A DNA stretch of 64,000 nt from Sinomonas atrocyanea (GTDB lineage: Bacteria > Actinomycetota > Actinomycetes > Actinomycetales > Micrococcaceae). Below the pieces are notes generated by a model that was not told the DNA's origin, made no database searches, and was given only the letters and a program-made list of their open reading frames with translations. Shown one piece after another: positions 17,078 to 25,580 of the stretch; the stretch's first letter is position 1; the number at the start of each line of letters is the position of its first letter. The stretch covers positions 4,278,001 through 4,342,000 of the forward strand of contig NZ_CP014518.1 of the NCBI RefSeq assembly GCF_001577305.1, given 5' to 3'. The translations under genes were made by a program, and so were the position numbers.

Positions 17078-17500
17078 CTACTTCTTGCGGCTCTGCGCCG
17101 TCTTCCGGGCGTTCGCCTTCTCCAGCGCCTCGACCAGCTGGTCCTTGGTCATGCCCGAGCGGCCGGGGACGTCGAGCTTCTTGGCCAGATCGTAGAGGTG
17201 CTGCTTCGAGGCATTGGCGTCCACGCCGCCGTGGGTCTCGCGGCGGGTCGACGCGCCGCCCGCGGCCTGCTCGTCGGAGGGGCCCTTGTGCTCCTTGGGC
17301 TCCCAGTGGTCGCCCACCTTCTCGTGGGTGTGCTTCAGGGCCGAGTAGGCGACGCGGTGGGCCCTCTCCTCGTCGTGGTAGGTCTCCTCGGCCGAGTCGT
17401 GCGCCTTCGCGAAGGTCTGCTGGGCCTTCGCGCCCGAGCGCTCGATGGTGGAGGGGAGTTCGTCCTTCCTCGCCTTTCCGCTCTTGTCCGTCTTGGGCAT
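17078..17500 (-). CDS. ChaB domain protein with C-terminal Rho-N/SAP-like helix pair
   Basis: The protein has 140 residues. Residues about 10-70 match the ChaB family (DELPSTIERSGAKAQQTFAK, then AHRVAYSALKH), a short soluble domain of uncertain function often linked to cation/proton antiport or stress. The C-terminal part, SKQHLYDLAKKLDVPGRSGM, is a Rho N-terminal-like helix pair, a frequent nucleic-acid-binding appendage. The protein is very charged with no membrane segment. It converges with pucR and has an RBS-like GGAGG upstream. Confidence 0.85.
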   Translation of the reverse strand: MPKTDKSGKARKDELPSTIERSGAKAQQTFAKAHDSAEETYHDEERAHRVAYSALKHTHEKVGDHWEPKEHKGPSDEQAAGGASTRRETHGGVDANASKQHLYDLAKKLDVPGRSGMTKDQLVEALEKANARKTAQSRKK

Positions 17501-17581
17501 CGTGTCCTCCTTCGGCTGATGGCAGAGCCAGCTCCACCTGTCCTTTACCCGCGGCGGGAGCGGTCAGACTGCCGCGGTTCC

Positions 17582-17617
17582 GCGGACGACGGCGGGTGCC
17601 CACCCGCCGTCGTCCGC
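17582..17617. repeat. Repeated hairpin element, copy 1
   Basis: Perfect 17-bp arms (core GACGGCGGGTG) with a 2-base loop. The same core recurs at 38125-38170 and 44264-44309, always between genes. It lies in the 237-bp gap before the GH26 gene, where I see nothing else. Confidence 0.8.
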
Positions 17618-17737
17618 TCCCCCGCGCGAGGATTTCCGCAGAATTGGGACAGAATGATGCTCCTGTGGCTGGTGATGCGGTGCCCTGGATGAGACGATTC
17701 CCCTCCGCTGACTGTGTTCCGGAAGGCTGCCCACACC

Positions 17738-18964
17738 ATGAAGAAGACGATCCGCCGCCGTGACGTGCTCCTCGGCGCCTCGCTGGGGGTGGCCGCCGCG
17801 GCCCTGGGCGGCACCGCCGCGAGCGCGTCCGCCGGGGCCCTCACGCTCAGCCCCACCTCCGGCCCCACCGGCACGGCCGTCACCGTCACCGGGACCGGCT
17901 TCCCGAAGAAGGCCAAGGGCAGCGTCGCCCTCGGCTCGTCGTCCGCAGCCGTGACGACGTCCGGCTCGGGCTACTTCCAGACCACCATCACCGTCCCCGG
18001 GGGCCTGTCCGGCACCGCGTACGTCTCCGCCACGGTCGGCTCCTCCTCCGCGCAGGCGCCCTTCACCGTCACGGCCGCCGCCACCGTCCCGGCGCCGAAC
18101 CTGAACCACCCGCTGCGCTTCGGCGTGGCAACGCCCAGCGGCTACGGCTCCGCTGCCGAGCTGGACCAGGTCGCCACGATCGCCGGGGAGGGCCCGTCGA
18201 TCGTCCACGCCTACTGCGACTGGACGACTTCGGTGCCCACGAGCGGCCTGGCCTACGGGGCCAGCCGCGGCGCGACCCCGCTGCTGACCTGGGAGCCCTG
18301 GAACGCCTCGGTCGGCGGCACCGCCCAGCCAGCCTACGCACTCAGCGCGATCTACGGCGGAACCTACGACTCCTACATCGGCCAGTGGGCGAACAGCCTC
18401 AAGGCCTACGGCGGCCAGGTGCTGCTGCGCCTCGCCCACGAGATGAACGGGAACTGGTACCCGTGGTCCGAGCAGGTCAACGGCAACGCCCCCGGCGACT
18501 ACGTGAAGGCCTTCCAGCACGTGCGCGGCCTCTTCGCCTCCGCCGGGGTGCCGAACGTCCAGTGGGTGTGGTGCCCCAACGTCCCCTACACCGGCTCGAC
18601 CGACCTGGCCGGGCTCTACCCGGGCGACGGGTACGTGGACCTCGTGGGCCTCGACGGCTACAACTGGGGAACCACGCAGTCCTGGGGAAGCACGTGGGTC
18701 ATGCCGGACGCGCTGTTCGGGCAGGGCCTGTCCGAGCTCGCGGCGATCGCGCCGTCCAAGAGGGTCCTGATCGCCGAGACCGCCTCTGCCGAGCAGGGCG
18801 GGGACAAGGCCACCTGGAACCAGGCCCTCATCCAGTACCTTTCCGCGAACTCCAGCATCATGGGCTTCGCCTGGTTCGACCTCAACAAGGAAGTGGACTG
18901 GCGGATCGACAGTTCCTCGTCCTCCGCGTCCGCCTTCGCCGCCGCCCTCGCAGCGAGGCCGTAG
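17738..18964 (+). CDS. Tat-exported GH26 endo-beta-mannanase-like hydrolase
   Basis: The protein has 408 residues from the second ATG, which places a twin-arginine signal (RRRDVLLGASLG) at residues 6-17. Residues 34-112 form an IPT/TIG-like beta-sandwich (SPTSGPTGTAVTVTGTGF). Residues about 120-405 match glycoside hydrolase family 26: RLAHEMNGNWYPW with the proton donor Glu235 and LIAETAS with the nucleophile Glu347. GH26 enzymes cut beta-1,4-mannan. It is the secreted starter of the mannan locus that follows, delivering manno-oligosaccharides to the ABC importer at 20141-23296. Confidence 0.85.
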   Translation: MKKTIRRRDVLLGASLGVAAAALGGTAASASAGALTLSPTSGPTGTAVTVTGTGFPKKAKGSVALGSSSAAVTTSGSGYFQTTITVPGGLSGTAYVSATVGSSSAQAPFTVTAAATVPAPNLNHPLRFGVATPSGYGSAAELDQVATIAGEGPSIVHAYCDWTTSVPTSGLAYGASRGATPLLTWEPWNASVGGTAQPAYALSAIYGGTYDSYIGQWANSLKAYGGQVLLRLAHEMNGNWYPWSEQVNGNAPGDYVKAFQHVRGLFASAGVPNVQWVWCPNVPYTGSTDLAGLYPGDGYVDLVGLDGYNWGTTQSWGSTWVMPDALFGQGLSELAAIAPSKRVLIAETASAEQGGDKATWNQALIQYLSANSSIMGFAWFDLNKEVDWRIDSSSSSASAFAAALAARP

Positions 18965-18995
18965 CGCTCGTCCCACCCACAGGCCCCCGCAGGGG

Positions 18996-19042
18996 TTGAC
19001 GCCTCCGCTGAACCGGTTTAGTTTGGACGAACTAAACCGGTT
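18996..19042 (+). promoter_or_regulatory. Promoter with paired LacI-type operator for the mannan regulator operon
   Basis: TTGACG (18996-19001) and TAGTTT (19019-19024) are 17 bp apart. Over and after the -10 lies a perfect 13-bp inverted repeat, AACCGGTTTAGTT / AACTAAACCGGTT (19011-19023 and 19030-19042). Each arm itself contains the LacI-type core AACCGGTT, so two dimers could bind. Confidence 0.75.
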
Positions 19043-19076
19043 TTGTGGCAGCTGTCACAGAAGGGAGGACCTCGCG

Positions 19077-20099
19077 GTGGCAGTAACGATCAGTGATGTC
19101 GCGGCTGCTGCCGGCGTCAGCAAGGGCGCGGTGTCCCTGGCCCTGAACGGGCAGAAGGGCGTCGGAGAGGAGACCCGGAGCCGGATCCTGGCCGTCGCGC
19201 GAGGGCTGGGGTGGACACCGAGCCTGAGGGCCAAGGGATTGGCCTCTTCGCGGTCCTTCGCCATCGGGCTGATCCTCGAGCGCGACCCGCGGCTGCTGGG
19301 AACCGACCCGTTCTTCGCCGGCTTCATCGCCGGGATCGAGACCGTGCTCGCGGCCCATGAGTACACCCTGGTCCTGGCAGTGGCGCACGGGGAAGCGGCA
19401 GAGGCGGGCTACCGCAAGCTCGCGGCGGGACGGGTGGACGGCTTCATCCTCACCGACCTCCGCACGGACGATCCGCGAGTGGAACTCCTCAAGGGCTTCG
19501 GGCTTCCCGCCGTGACCCTCAATCGACCGGTCATCGATTCGCCCTTCCCGGCGGTCTGCATGGACGGAAGCGAGAGCGTCAAGGAGGCCGTGCGCCATCT
19601 GGTCAGCCTCGGCCACCGGCGCATCGCCCACGTCGGCGGGCCGCAGGGGTTCGTGCACGGGCGCGGCCGCAGGCTCGCCTGGACCGAGGCGATGGCGGAG
19701 GCGGGCCTCGAGCCTGCGCTGTTCCTCGAAGCCGACTTCACGGCGGAGGCAGGCGTGGAAGCCACTGCCCAGCTCCTGGCCCTTGCGGAGCCGCCGACCG
19801 CGATCGTCTACGCGAATGACCTCATGGCGACCGCGGGCCAATCGAAGGCCCAGACGCTCGGCTTCTCGGTCCCGGAGGACCTATCGATCGTGGGCTACGA
19901 CAACGCGGAGTTCGCGCAGTACCTCAATCCCCCTCTGACCACTATCGCTGCCGATCCCATTCCGTGGGGGCACGAGGCCGCGACAGCGCTCCTCTCGCTC
20001 ATCCACGGCAGCAGTACCGGCGAGGACATCATCATGCCCCCGCCACGCCTCATCGTACGGGCATCGACGGGACCGGCCCCGGTCACCGCTGACGCCTGA
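19077..20099 (+). CDS. LacI family regulator of the mannan locus
   Basis: The protein has 340 residues from a GTG with AAGGGAGG at 8 bases; the longer frame back to 18996 runs through the promoter and is rejected. The helix-turn-helix is VTISDVAAAAGVSKGAVSLA at residues 3-22, followed by a sugar-binding effector domain (FAIGLILERDPRLLG, DGFILTD, IAHVGGP, SIVGYDNAEFAQYLNPPLTT). It most likely represses its own operon from the AACCGGTT pair and is released by a manno-oligosaccharide or mannose. It is the first gene of the transport and phosphorolysis operon. Confidence 0.93.
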   Translation: MAVTISDVAAAAGVSKGAVSLALNGQKGVGEETRSRILAVARGLGWTPSLRAKGLASSRSFAIGLILERDPRLLGTDPFFAGFIAGIETVLAAHEYTLVLAVAHGEAAEAGYRKLAAGRVDGFILTDLRTDDPRVELLKGFGLPAVTLNRPVIDSPFPAVCMDGSESVKEAVRHLVSLGHRRIAHVGGPQGFVHGRGRRLAWTEAMAEAGLEPALFLEADFTAEAGVEATAQLLALAEPPTAIVYANDLMATAGQSKAQTLGFSVPEDLSIVGYDNAEFAQYLNPPLTTIAADPIPWGHEAATALLSLIHGSSTGEDIIMPPPRLIVRASTGPAPVTADA

Positions 20100-20140
20100 A
20101 ACCCTTTCCAAGAACTCCATCCCCATCACAAGGAGACGCA

Positions 20141-21439
20141 ATGGTGCGTGCGATCACGCCTGCCCGAATTCTGTCCGCTGCCGCTGTCGCGGTCCTCGGA
20201 GCCAGCCTCGCAGCCTGCGGCGGCGGCGGCGCCTCGTCGGCCCAGTCGGCCGCCGCGGCCAAGGGCCCCATCAAAATCTGGTACTCGAACAACGCCGCCG
20301 AAGTGAAGTGGGGCAAGGAGATGGTCTCCGCCTGGAACGCGGCGCACCCCGATCAGCAGGTCGAGGGGCAGGAGATCCCTGCCGGCAAGAGCTCCGAGGA
20401 AGTCATCGGCGCGGCAATCTCTGCCGGGAGCGCGCCGTGCCTGGTGTTCAACACGGCGCCCGCAGCAGTCCCGCAGTTCCAGAAGCAGGGCGGACTCGTC
20501 CCGTTGGACTCCTTCCCTGATGCCGCGCAGTACATCAAGGACCGTACCGGGGCGCTGGCGGACCAGTACAAGTCCGCCGACGGCAAGTTCTACCAGCTGC
20601 CGTGGAAGTCGAACCCGGTGGTGCTGTTCTACAACAAGGACCTGTTCAAGAAGGCCGGCCTGGACCCCGAGCACCCGCAGCTGGCCACCCAGCAGCAGTT
20701 CCTCGACACCGCCCGGGCGCTGGTGAAGTCCGGGGCCGTCAAGACCGCCGTCTGGCCGTCTCCCGCGAGCGACTTCTACCAGTCCTGGTTCGACTTCTAC
20801 CCGTTCTACGCCGCGGCCACGGGCGGCACCCAGCTGGTCAAGGACGGCAAGGCGACCTTCGACGACGACCAGGGCAAGCAGGTCGCGACCCTGTTCCAGA
20901 CCCTCTACAAGGAGAACCTGGCCTCGAAGGAGACCTACCAGGGTGACTCCTTCGGAGAAGGCAAGTCCGCGATGGCCCTGGCCGGTCCGTGGGCGATCGA
21001 AGCCTACAAGGGCAAGGTCAACTGGGGCGCCGTGCCGATCCCCGCCCCGCAGCAGCAGGACAAGGTCTCGACCTTCTCGGACGCGAAGAACGTTGCCATG
21101 TACTCGGCCTGCAAGAACCGGGGCACGGCGTGGGATGTCCTCAAGTTCGCGACCAGCAAGGACGAGGACGGCAAGCTCCTCCAGGAGACCGGCCAGATGC
21201 CGATGCGCCAGGGGCTCACCACGGCCTACGCGGACTACTTCGCGAAGAACCCGTCCTACAGCCAGTTCGCCGACCAGGCCTCGCGCACGGTCGAGGTCCC
21301 CAATGTCTCCAACTCGGTCCAGGTGTGGCAGACGTTCCGCGACGCCTGGTCGAAGTCCGTGATCTTCGGCAACCAGAGCATCGACGATGCGTTCCATGGC
21401 GCCTCGGACAAGATCAACCAGCTCGTGTCGCAGAAGTAG
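20141..21439 (+). CDS. ABC sugar transporter substrate-binding lipoprotein
   Basis: The protein has 432 residues. A signal peptide ends in the lipobox LAAC (Cys26), so the mature protein is a lipid-anchored cell-surface receptor. Family 1 solute-binding features include KIWYSNNAAEVKWGKEM, LPWKSNPVVLFYNKDLFKKA and GPWAIEAYKG. AAGGAG lies 6 bases upstream of the ATG. With the two permeases that follow it forms a CUT1-type importer; as usual in actinobacteria the ATPase is not in the cluster and is probably a shared MsiK-like protein elsewhere. The ligand is inferred to be beta-manno-oligosaccharides. Confidence 0.93.
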   Translation: MVRAITPARILSAAAVAVLGASLAACGGGGASSAQSAAAAKGPIKIWYSNNAAEVKWGKEMVSAWNAAHPDQQVEGQEIPAGKSSEEVIGAAISAGSAPCLVFNTAPAAVPQFQKQGGLVPLDSFPDAAQYIKDRTGALADQYKSADGKFYQLPWKSNPVVLFYNKDLFKKAGLDPEHPQLATQQQFLDTARALVKSGAVKTAVWPSPASDFYQSWFDFYPFYAAATGGTQLVKDGKATFDDDQGKQVATLFQTLYKENLASKETYQGDSFGEGKSAMALAGPWAIEAYKGKVNWGAVPIPAPQQQDKVSTFSDAKNVAMYSACKNRGTAWDVLKFATSKDEDGKLLQETGQMPMRQGLTTAYADYFAKNPSYSQFADQASRTVEVPNVSNSVQVWQTFRDAWSKSVIFGNQSIDDAFHGASDKINQLVSQK

Positions 21440-21440
21440 C

Positions 21441-22412
21441 ATGATGACCCACCCTCAGACGACATCCCCTGTGCCGGCGGCCGCGGAGGCGAAGCCCGCC
21501 TCCGCGGCCCGGCATGGGGGCGGACGCCCCCGGGCGAGGCTGCTCGGCCAGCACCCGCTCGGAATCCTGTTCTCCCTCCCGTACGTCGTGTACGTGATGG
21601 GCGTGCTCGCCGTCCCGTTCGGGTTCGCGGTCTACATCTCGGTCCACCAGTACTACTTCACCGCTCCCGGTGTGGACGTGGACCGGCCGTTCGTGGGACT
21701 GGACAACTACGTCAGTGTGCTCTCGGATCCGGCTGTCCAGCAGTCGTTCCTGAACATCCTGGTGTTCCTGGTGATCAACGTCCCGCTGACGGTCGGGCTC
21801 TCCCTCGTCCTCGCGACCGCCCTGAACCGGGTGCGGTGGCTGCGCACCTTCTTCAGGGTCTGCTACTACGTCCCCTACGTGACCGCGAGCGTCGCCGTCG
21901 TCGGCGTGTGGCTGTTCCTGTTCCAGCAGCACGGCCTGGTGAATTCGCTGCTGGGGCCGCTCGCGCCCGCGCCGTCCTGGCTGGTCAACTCGTGGCTCGC
22001 GATGCCCACGGTGGCGCTCTTCGTCACCTGGAAGCAGCTGGGGTTCTTCATCCTGCTCTACCTGGCCGCTCTGCAGAACATCCCGAACGAGCTCTACGAA
22101 TCCGCCGCTGTGGACGGCGGGGGCAGGTGGGTCCAGTTCTGGAACGTCACCGTGCCGGGCGTGCGCTCGGCCAGCGTCCTCGTGGTCATCCTCGCCACCA
22201 TCACCGGGGCCAACCTCTTCACCGAGCCGTACCTCCTCACCGCGGGCGGCGGCCCGGACGGCGCCTCCTCCTCGCCGGTGTTCCTGATGTACCAGAAGGG
22301 AATCCTGCAGGGAAACCCGGACGTCGCCGCCGCCCTCGGGGTGGTGCTCGTCGCCGGGATCCTGGTGGTCACGCTCATCCAGAAGAGGCTCGTCGGGGGG
22401 AAGGAAGAATGA
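21441..22412 (+). CDS. ABC sugar transporter permease, MalF type
   Basis: The protein has 323 residues from the first of two adjacent ATGs, placed one base after the receptor stop. About 45 polar residues precede six membrane segments. The EAA loop that docks the ATPase reads ELYESAAVDGGGRWVQFWNV. It pairs with the MalG-type permease that overlaps its stop by 4 bases. CUT1 family, uptake of oligosaccharides. Confidence 0.93.
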   Translation: MMTHPQTTSPVPAAAEAKPASAARHGGGRPRARLLGQHPLGILFSLPYVVYVMGVLAVPFGFAVYISVHQYYFTAPGVDVDRPFVGLDNYVSVLSDPAVQQSFLNILVFLVINVPLTVGLSLVLATALNRVRWLRTFFRVCYYVPYVTASVAVVGVWLFLFQQHGLVNSLLGPLAPAPSWLVNSWLAMPTVALFVTWKQLGFFILLYLAALQNIPNELYESAAVDGGGRWVQFWNVTVPGVRSASVLVVILATITGANLFTEPYLLTAGGGPDGASSSPVFLMYQKGILQGNPDVAAALGVVLVAGILVVTLIQKRLVGGKEE

Positions 22413-23296
22413 CCATGGACACTGACACCACCAGCACCACCGACGCGGCGCCCCGCCGCGGAACGCGCCGCCCCCTCGGCGCCGGGAGCATCATCCTGCT
22501 CGCCCTCGGGGCCCTGGCGTTCCTGTTCCCCTTCTACTACATGGTGGTCGGGTCGCTGCAGTCGAGCCCGGACACGAGCGTCGCCGGGGCCTTCCCCCAT
22601 CCGGGAAACCTCACCGTGCAGAACTACGCCAGCATCAACGACTCGATCAACCTGCTCCGGGCGCTGGTGAACTCGGGGATCTTCACCGGCGGGGTGATCC
22701 TGTGCACGGTCGTCTTCGGCATCCTCGCCGGGTACGCGATGGCGCAGATGCGATTCCGGGGACGCGGGTTCGTCTTCGCCCTCATGCTCCTGGTGCAGAT
22801 GATCCCGTTCCAGCTCCTGCTCATTCCCCTGTACATCATGATCGTGCGCGACTACGGCCTCGGTGACAGCTACCTCGGGATGATCCTGCCCTTCGCGATC
22901 AACTCGACCGCCGTGTTCGTCTTCCGCCAGTACTTCCTGCAGGTCCCGGCGTCCCTGTTCGAGGCCGCCCGGATCGATGGCGCCGGCGAGCTGGGCATCC
23001 TGTTCAGGATCGCACTGCCGCTGGTCCGTCCCGCGCTGGTCACAGCCGTCCTCCTGACCTTCATCGGCCCCTGGAACGAGTTCCTCTGGCCGTTCCTCGT
23101 GACCAAGGACGCCTCGATGCAGCCGCTCGCCGTGTCCCTGGCCAACTACATCTCCACCGTCGCTTCGGCCACATCGAACCCCTTCGGCGCGATCCTGGCG
23201 GGTGCCTGCGTGCTCGCCCTGCCCGCCGTGGTGCTGTTCATCGTGTTCCAGAAGCAGTTCACCGCCACCGACCTCGGCTCCAGCATCAAGGGCTGA
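22409..23296 (+). CDS. ABC sugar transporter permease, MalG type
   Basis: The protein has 295 residues from an ATG overlapping the previous stop (ATGA). Six membrane segments are visible, with the EAA loop SLFEAARIDGAGELGILFRI and the WNEFLWPF motif typical of MalG-like permeases. It forms the channel with the gene before it and is followed after 13 bp by the GH130 gene, so uptake and breakdown are coupled. Confidence 0.93.
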   Translation: MTMDTDTTSTTDAAPRRGTRRPLGAGSIILLALGALAFLFPFYYMVVGSLQSSPDTSVAGAFPHPGNLTVQNYASINDSINLLRALVNSGIFTGGVILCTVVFGILAGYAMAQMRFRGRGFVFALMLLVQMIPFQLLLIPLYIMIVRDYGLGDSYLGMILPFAINSTAVFVFRQYFLQVPASLFEAARIDGAGELGILFRIALPLVRPALVTAVLLTFIGPWNEFLWPFLVTKDASMQPLAVSLANYISTVASATSNPFGAILAGACVLALPAVVLFIVFQKQFTATDLGSSIKG

Positions 23297-23309
23297 CCCG
23301 GAAGGACCC

Positions 23310-24356
23310 ATGCACCCCCTCACCACGGCAGCGCTCCAGGACGGCCTGGCCCGCGCCCTGAGCCACACCAACGCGTCCACCGACGCCCTCTCCACTGACC
23401 AGTTCTCCGCCGACTGGGACGACCGCCCCGACTGGGCGATCGGGCCCTTCCGGAAGGACGAGGACCTCACCTTCAGGCCCCAGGGCCAATGGCCGGACCC
23501 GACGGGCATCGGCTGGACCAGCGCCTCGATCTTCAATCCGAGCCTGATCGAGCGCGACGGCGTGCTCCACCTCTTCTACCGCGCCTCACCCCGGAAGGAG
23601 AGCCTCGAGAGCCGCATCGGCACCGCGGTCCACACTCCGGGCCACGGATGGGCCGAAGGGCAGAACCCGGTCGTCTACCCGACGCTGGACAACGAACTGC
23701 TCGGCGTGGAGGACCCCAAGGTCTACTCGGCCGAGGGGCGCTACTACCTCTTCTACAACGGGATCTGGCCACTGGCCGGGACCAGCGAGGCGGAGGCCTA
23801 CCCCTCCCCGGGATGGCCCCTCGGAGACGTGGGCTGCGACATCAACCTCGCCGTCTCCGACGACCTCGTGCACTGGGAGAAACGCGGACGGATCGTTCCC
23901 CACGAGGTCTCCCACCTCTGGGCCAAGGGCGCCGTGATCCCGACCGACGGCACCGGCGAGGCGGTGAAGATCGGGGGCGAATACCTGATGTTCCTCTCGG
24001 AGGGGTGCGACGGCAGGGCCGTCGTCGGCCGGTCGAGGGACATGGAGCACTGGGACTTCGCCGAGCAGCCGTATCTGGATATCTCCGCCCTCGGCTCCCT
24101 CCACGAAGTCGCCTGCGCAGTGGCCACCGGAGGCAACCTCGTCCTGGACTTCTTCTACGGCGACCACGACGGAAACTTCGCGGCAGCCCAGGCGCTCTAC
24201 TCGCTCGAGGACCCCTTCACCCAGATCGCCCTCCACCGCGGAGGCTCGCTCGCCTGGGGCGGCCTGATCCGCTACGGCGACCGGTGGACCTTCGCTCAAG
24301 GATGGGACGCCCCCGCAGGCCAGCGGGAACTGTACCTCTACCGCTCAGAGAACTGA
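23310..24356 (+). CDS. GH130 beta-mannoside phosphorylase (first of two)
   Basis: The protein has 348 residues from an ATG with GAAGGA upstream. The five-bladed propeller of GH130 shows FNPSLIERDGVLHLFYRAS early, LGVEDPKVYSAEGRYYLFY with the conserved EDP motif, and later SHLWAKGAVIP and LEVACAV-like SLHEVACAV. GH130 enzymes split beta-mannosides with phosphate to alpha-mannose 1-phosphate, saving ATP. There is no signal peptide, so it acts on imported oligosaccharides. Whether it prefers mannosyl-glucose, mannobiose or longer chains cannot be told by eye; the two GH130 copies probably differ. Confidence 0.87.
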   Translation: MHPLTTAALQDGLARALSHTNASTDALSTDQFSADWDDRPDWAIGPFRKDEDLTFRPQGQWPDPTGIGWTSASIFNPSLIERDGVLHLFYRASPRKESLESRIGTAVHTPGHGWAEGQNPVVYPTLDNELLGVEDPKVYSAEGRYYLFYNGIWPLAGTSEAEAYPSPGWPLGDVGCDINLAVSDDLVHWEKRGRIVPHEVSHLWAKGAVIPTDGTGEAVKIGGEYLMFLSEGCDGRAVVGRSRDMEHWDFAEQPYLDISALGSLHEVACAVATGGNLVLDFFYGDHDGNFAAAQALYSLEDPFTQIALHRGGSLAWGGLIRYGDRWTFAQGWDAPAGQRELYLYRSEN

Positions 24357-24409
24357 CCACGCTTCTCCCCGACCGCCTCCCCGTACCGAGACTCCTGGAG
24401 CACCACGCC

Positions 24410-25483
24410 ATGACCACCACCCAGTTCCCCTATGCCCTCACCCGCGCCGGCGTCATCATGTCCCCCGAGCCCGACAACGAGCTCGAGGCCGAGGGCGTCC
24501 TCAACCCGGCCACCGTCCGCGGCGCGGACGGCACCCTGTACCTGCTCCCCCGCCTGGTCGCCGCAGCGAACGTGTCCCGCATCGGCCTGGCCGAGATCAA
24601 GGTTGCCGACGGCGTTCCCGTCGACGTGGCGCGCGAGGGCGTCGTCCTTGCCCCGGACCGTTCCTGGGAGCACGGCGCGCAGAACGCGGGCGTCGAGGAC
24701 CCCCGCGTCACCTTCATCCCCGAGCTCGGGCTGAACGTGATGACCTACGTCGCGTACGGGCCCCTCGGCCCCCGCACCGCCCTCGCCGTCTCCCACGATG
24801 AGCGCTCCTGGCGCCGGCTTGGCCCGGTCTCCTTCGAGTACGACGACAGCCTCGACGTCGATCTGGGCCTCTACCCGAACAAGGACGCCGTCTTCTTCCC
24901 CGAGGTTGTCCGCGATCCCGACGGGGTGCCCAGCTTCGCCGTCCTGCACCGGCCCTCGTGGGACCTGCAGGACGTCCGTCCCGGCGAGGTGGCCATGCCC
25001 CCGGCAGGACTGCCGGATGAGCGGCCGAGCATCTGGATCAGCTTCATCCCCGTCGAGGAGGTCCAGAAGGACATCAGGGCACTCGCACGCTGGCGCGGGC
25101 ACCGGGTCGTCGCATCGCCCGAGGCGCCGTTCGAGCAGACCAAGATCGGAAGCGGGCCCGCGCCCATCCGGGTCGAGGAAGGCTGGCTGCTGCTCCACCA
25201 CGGCGTCGTCGGCGAGCTCGTCCCCGGCGTCGCCCAGCAGAAGAACGTCAACTACGCGGCCGGCGCGATGATCCTCGACTCCGAGCAGCCGTGGCGCGTC
25301 ACGGCGCGCACGGACGCCCCGCTGCTCTCCGCCGACACCGACGACGAACGCGAGGGGATCGTGCCGAACGTCGTCTTCCCCACCGCGATCGAAGAAGTCG
25401 ACGGCGCCCTGTTCGTCTTCTACGGCATGGCCGACTCCAAGATCGGCGTCGCCCGCCTTGAACACAGCGTCTCCCGCCGCTGA
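24410..25483 (+). CDS. GH130 beta-mannoside phosphorylase (second)
   Basis: The protein has 357 residues from an ATG with GGAG upstream. GH130 features are LNPATVRGADGTLYLLPRLV, GVEDPRVTFIPELGL with the EDP motif, LYPNKDAVFFPE and WLLLHHGV. It is clearly diverged from the first copy, so the pair likely splits the work between short and long manno-oligosaccharides or between mannobiose and mannosylglucose. The gap of 53 bp to the previous gene holds only the RBS. It is cytoplasmic. Confidence 0.87.
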   Translation: MTTTQFPYALTRAGVIMSPEPDNELEAEGVLNPATVRGADGTLYLLPRLVAAANVSRIGLAEIKVADGVPVDVAREGVVLAPDRSWEHGAQNAGVEDPRVTFIPELGLNVMTYVAYGPLGPRTALAVSHDERSWRRLGPVSFEYDDSLDVDLGLYPNKDAVFFPEVVRDPDGVPSFAVLHRPSWDLQDVRPGEVAMPPAGLPDERPSIWISFIPVEEVQKDIRALARWRGHRVVASPEAPFEQTKIGSGPAPIRVEEGWLLLHHGVVGELVPGVAQQKNVNYAAGAMILDSEQPWRVTARTDAPLLSADTDDEREGIVPNVVFPTAIEEVDGALFVFYGMADSKIGVARLEHSVSRR

Positions 25484-25496
25484 CCCCCCCGAAGAC

Positions 25497-25534
25497 GTCG
25501 GACCGGCCCGTACCCCCCCTCGGGCCGGTCCGAC
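25497..25534 (+). terminator. Strong hairpin inside the mannan operon
   Basis: A perfect 14-bp stem (GTCGGACCGGCCCG and its complement) with a 10-base loop rich in C lies between the second GH130 gene and the GH2 gene. There is no U-run. It may be a partial terminator or an mRNA-stabilising element that lowers GH2 expression relative to the upstream genes. Confidence 0.6.
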
Positions 25535-25580
25535 CCCTCCATGCCCGCCCGGGACCGCCCGGCCAACCCCGGAGCCTCGA

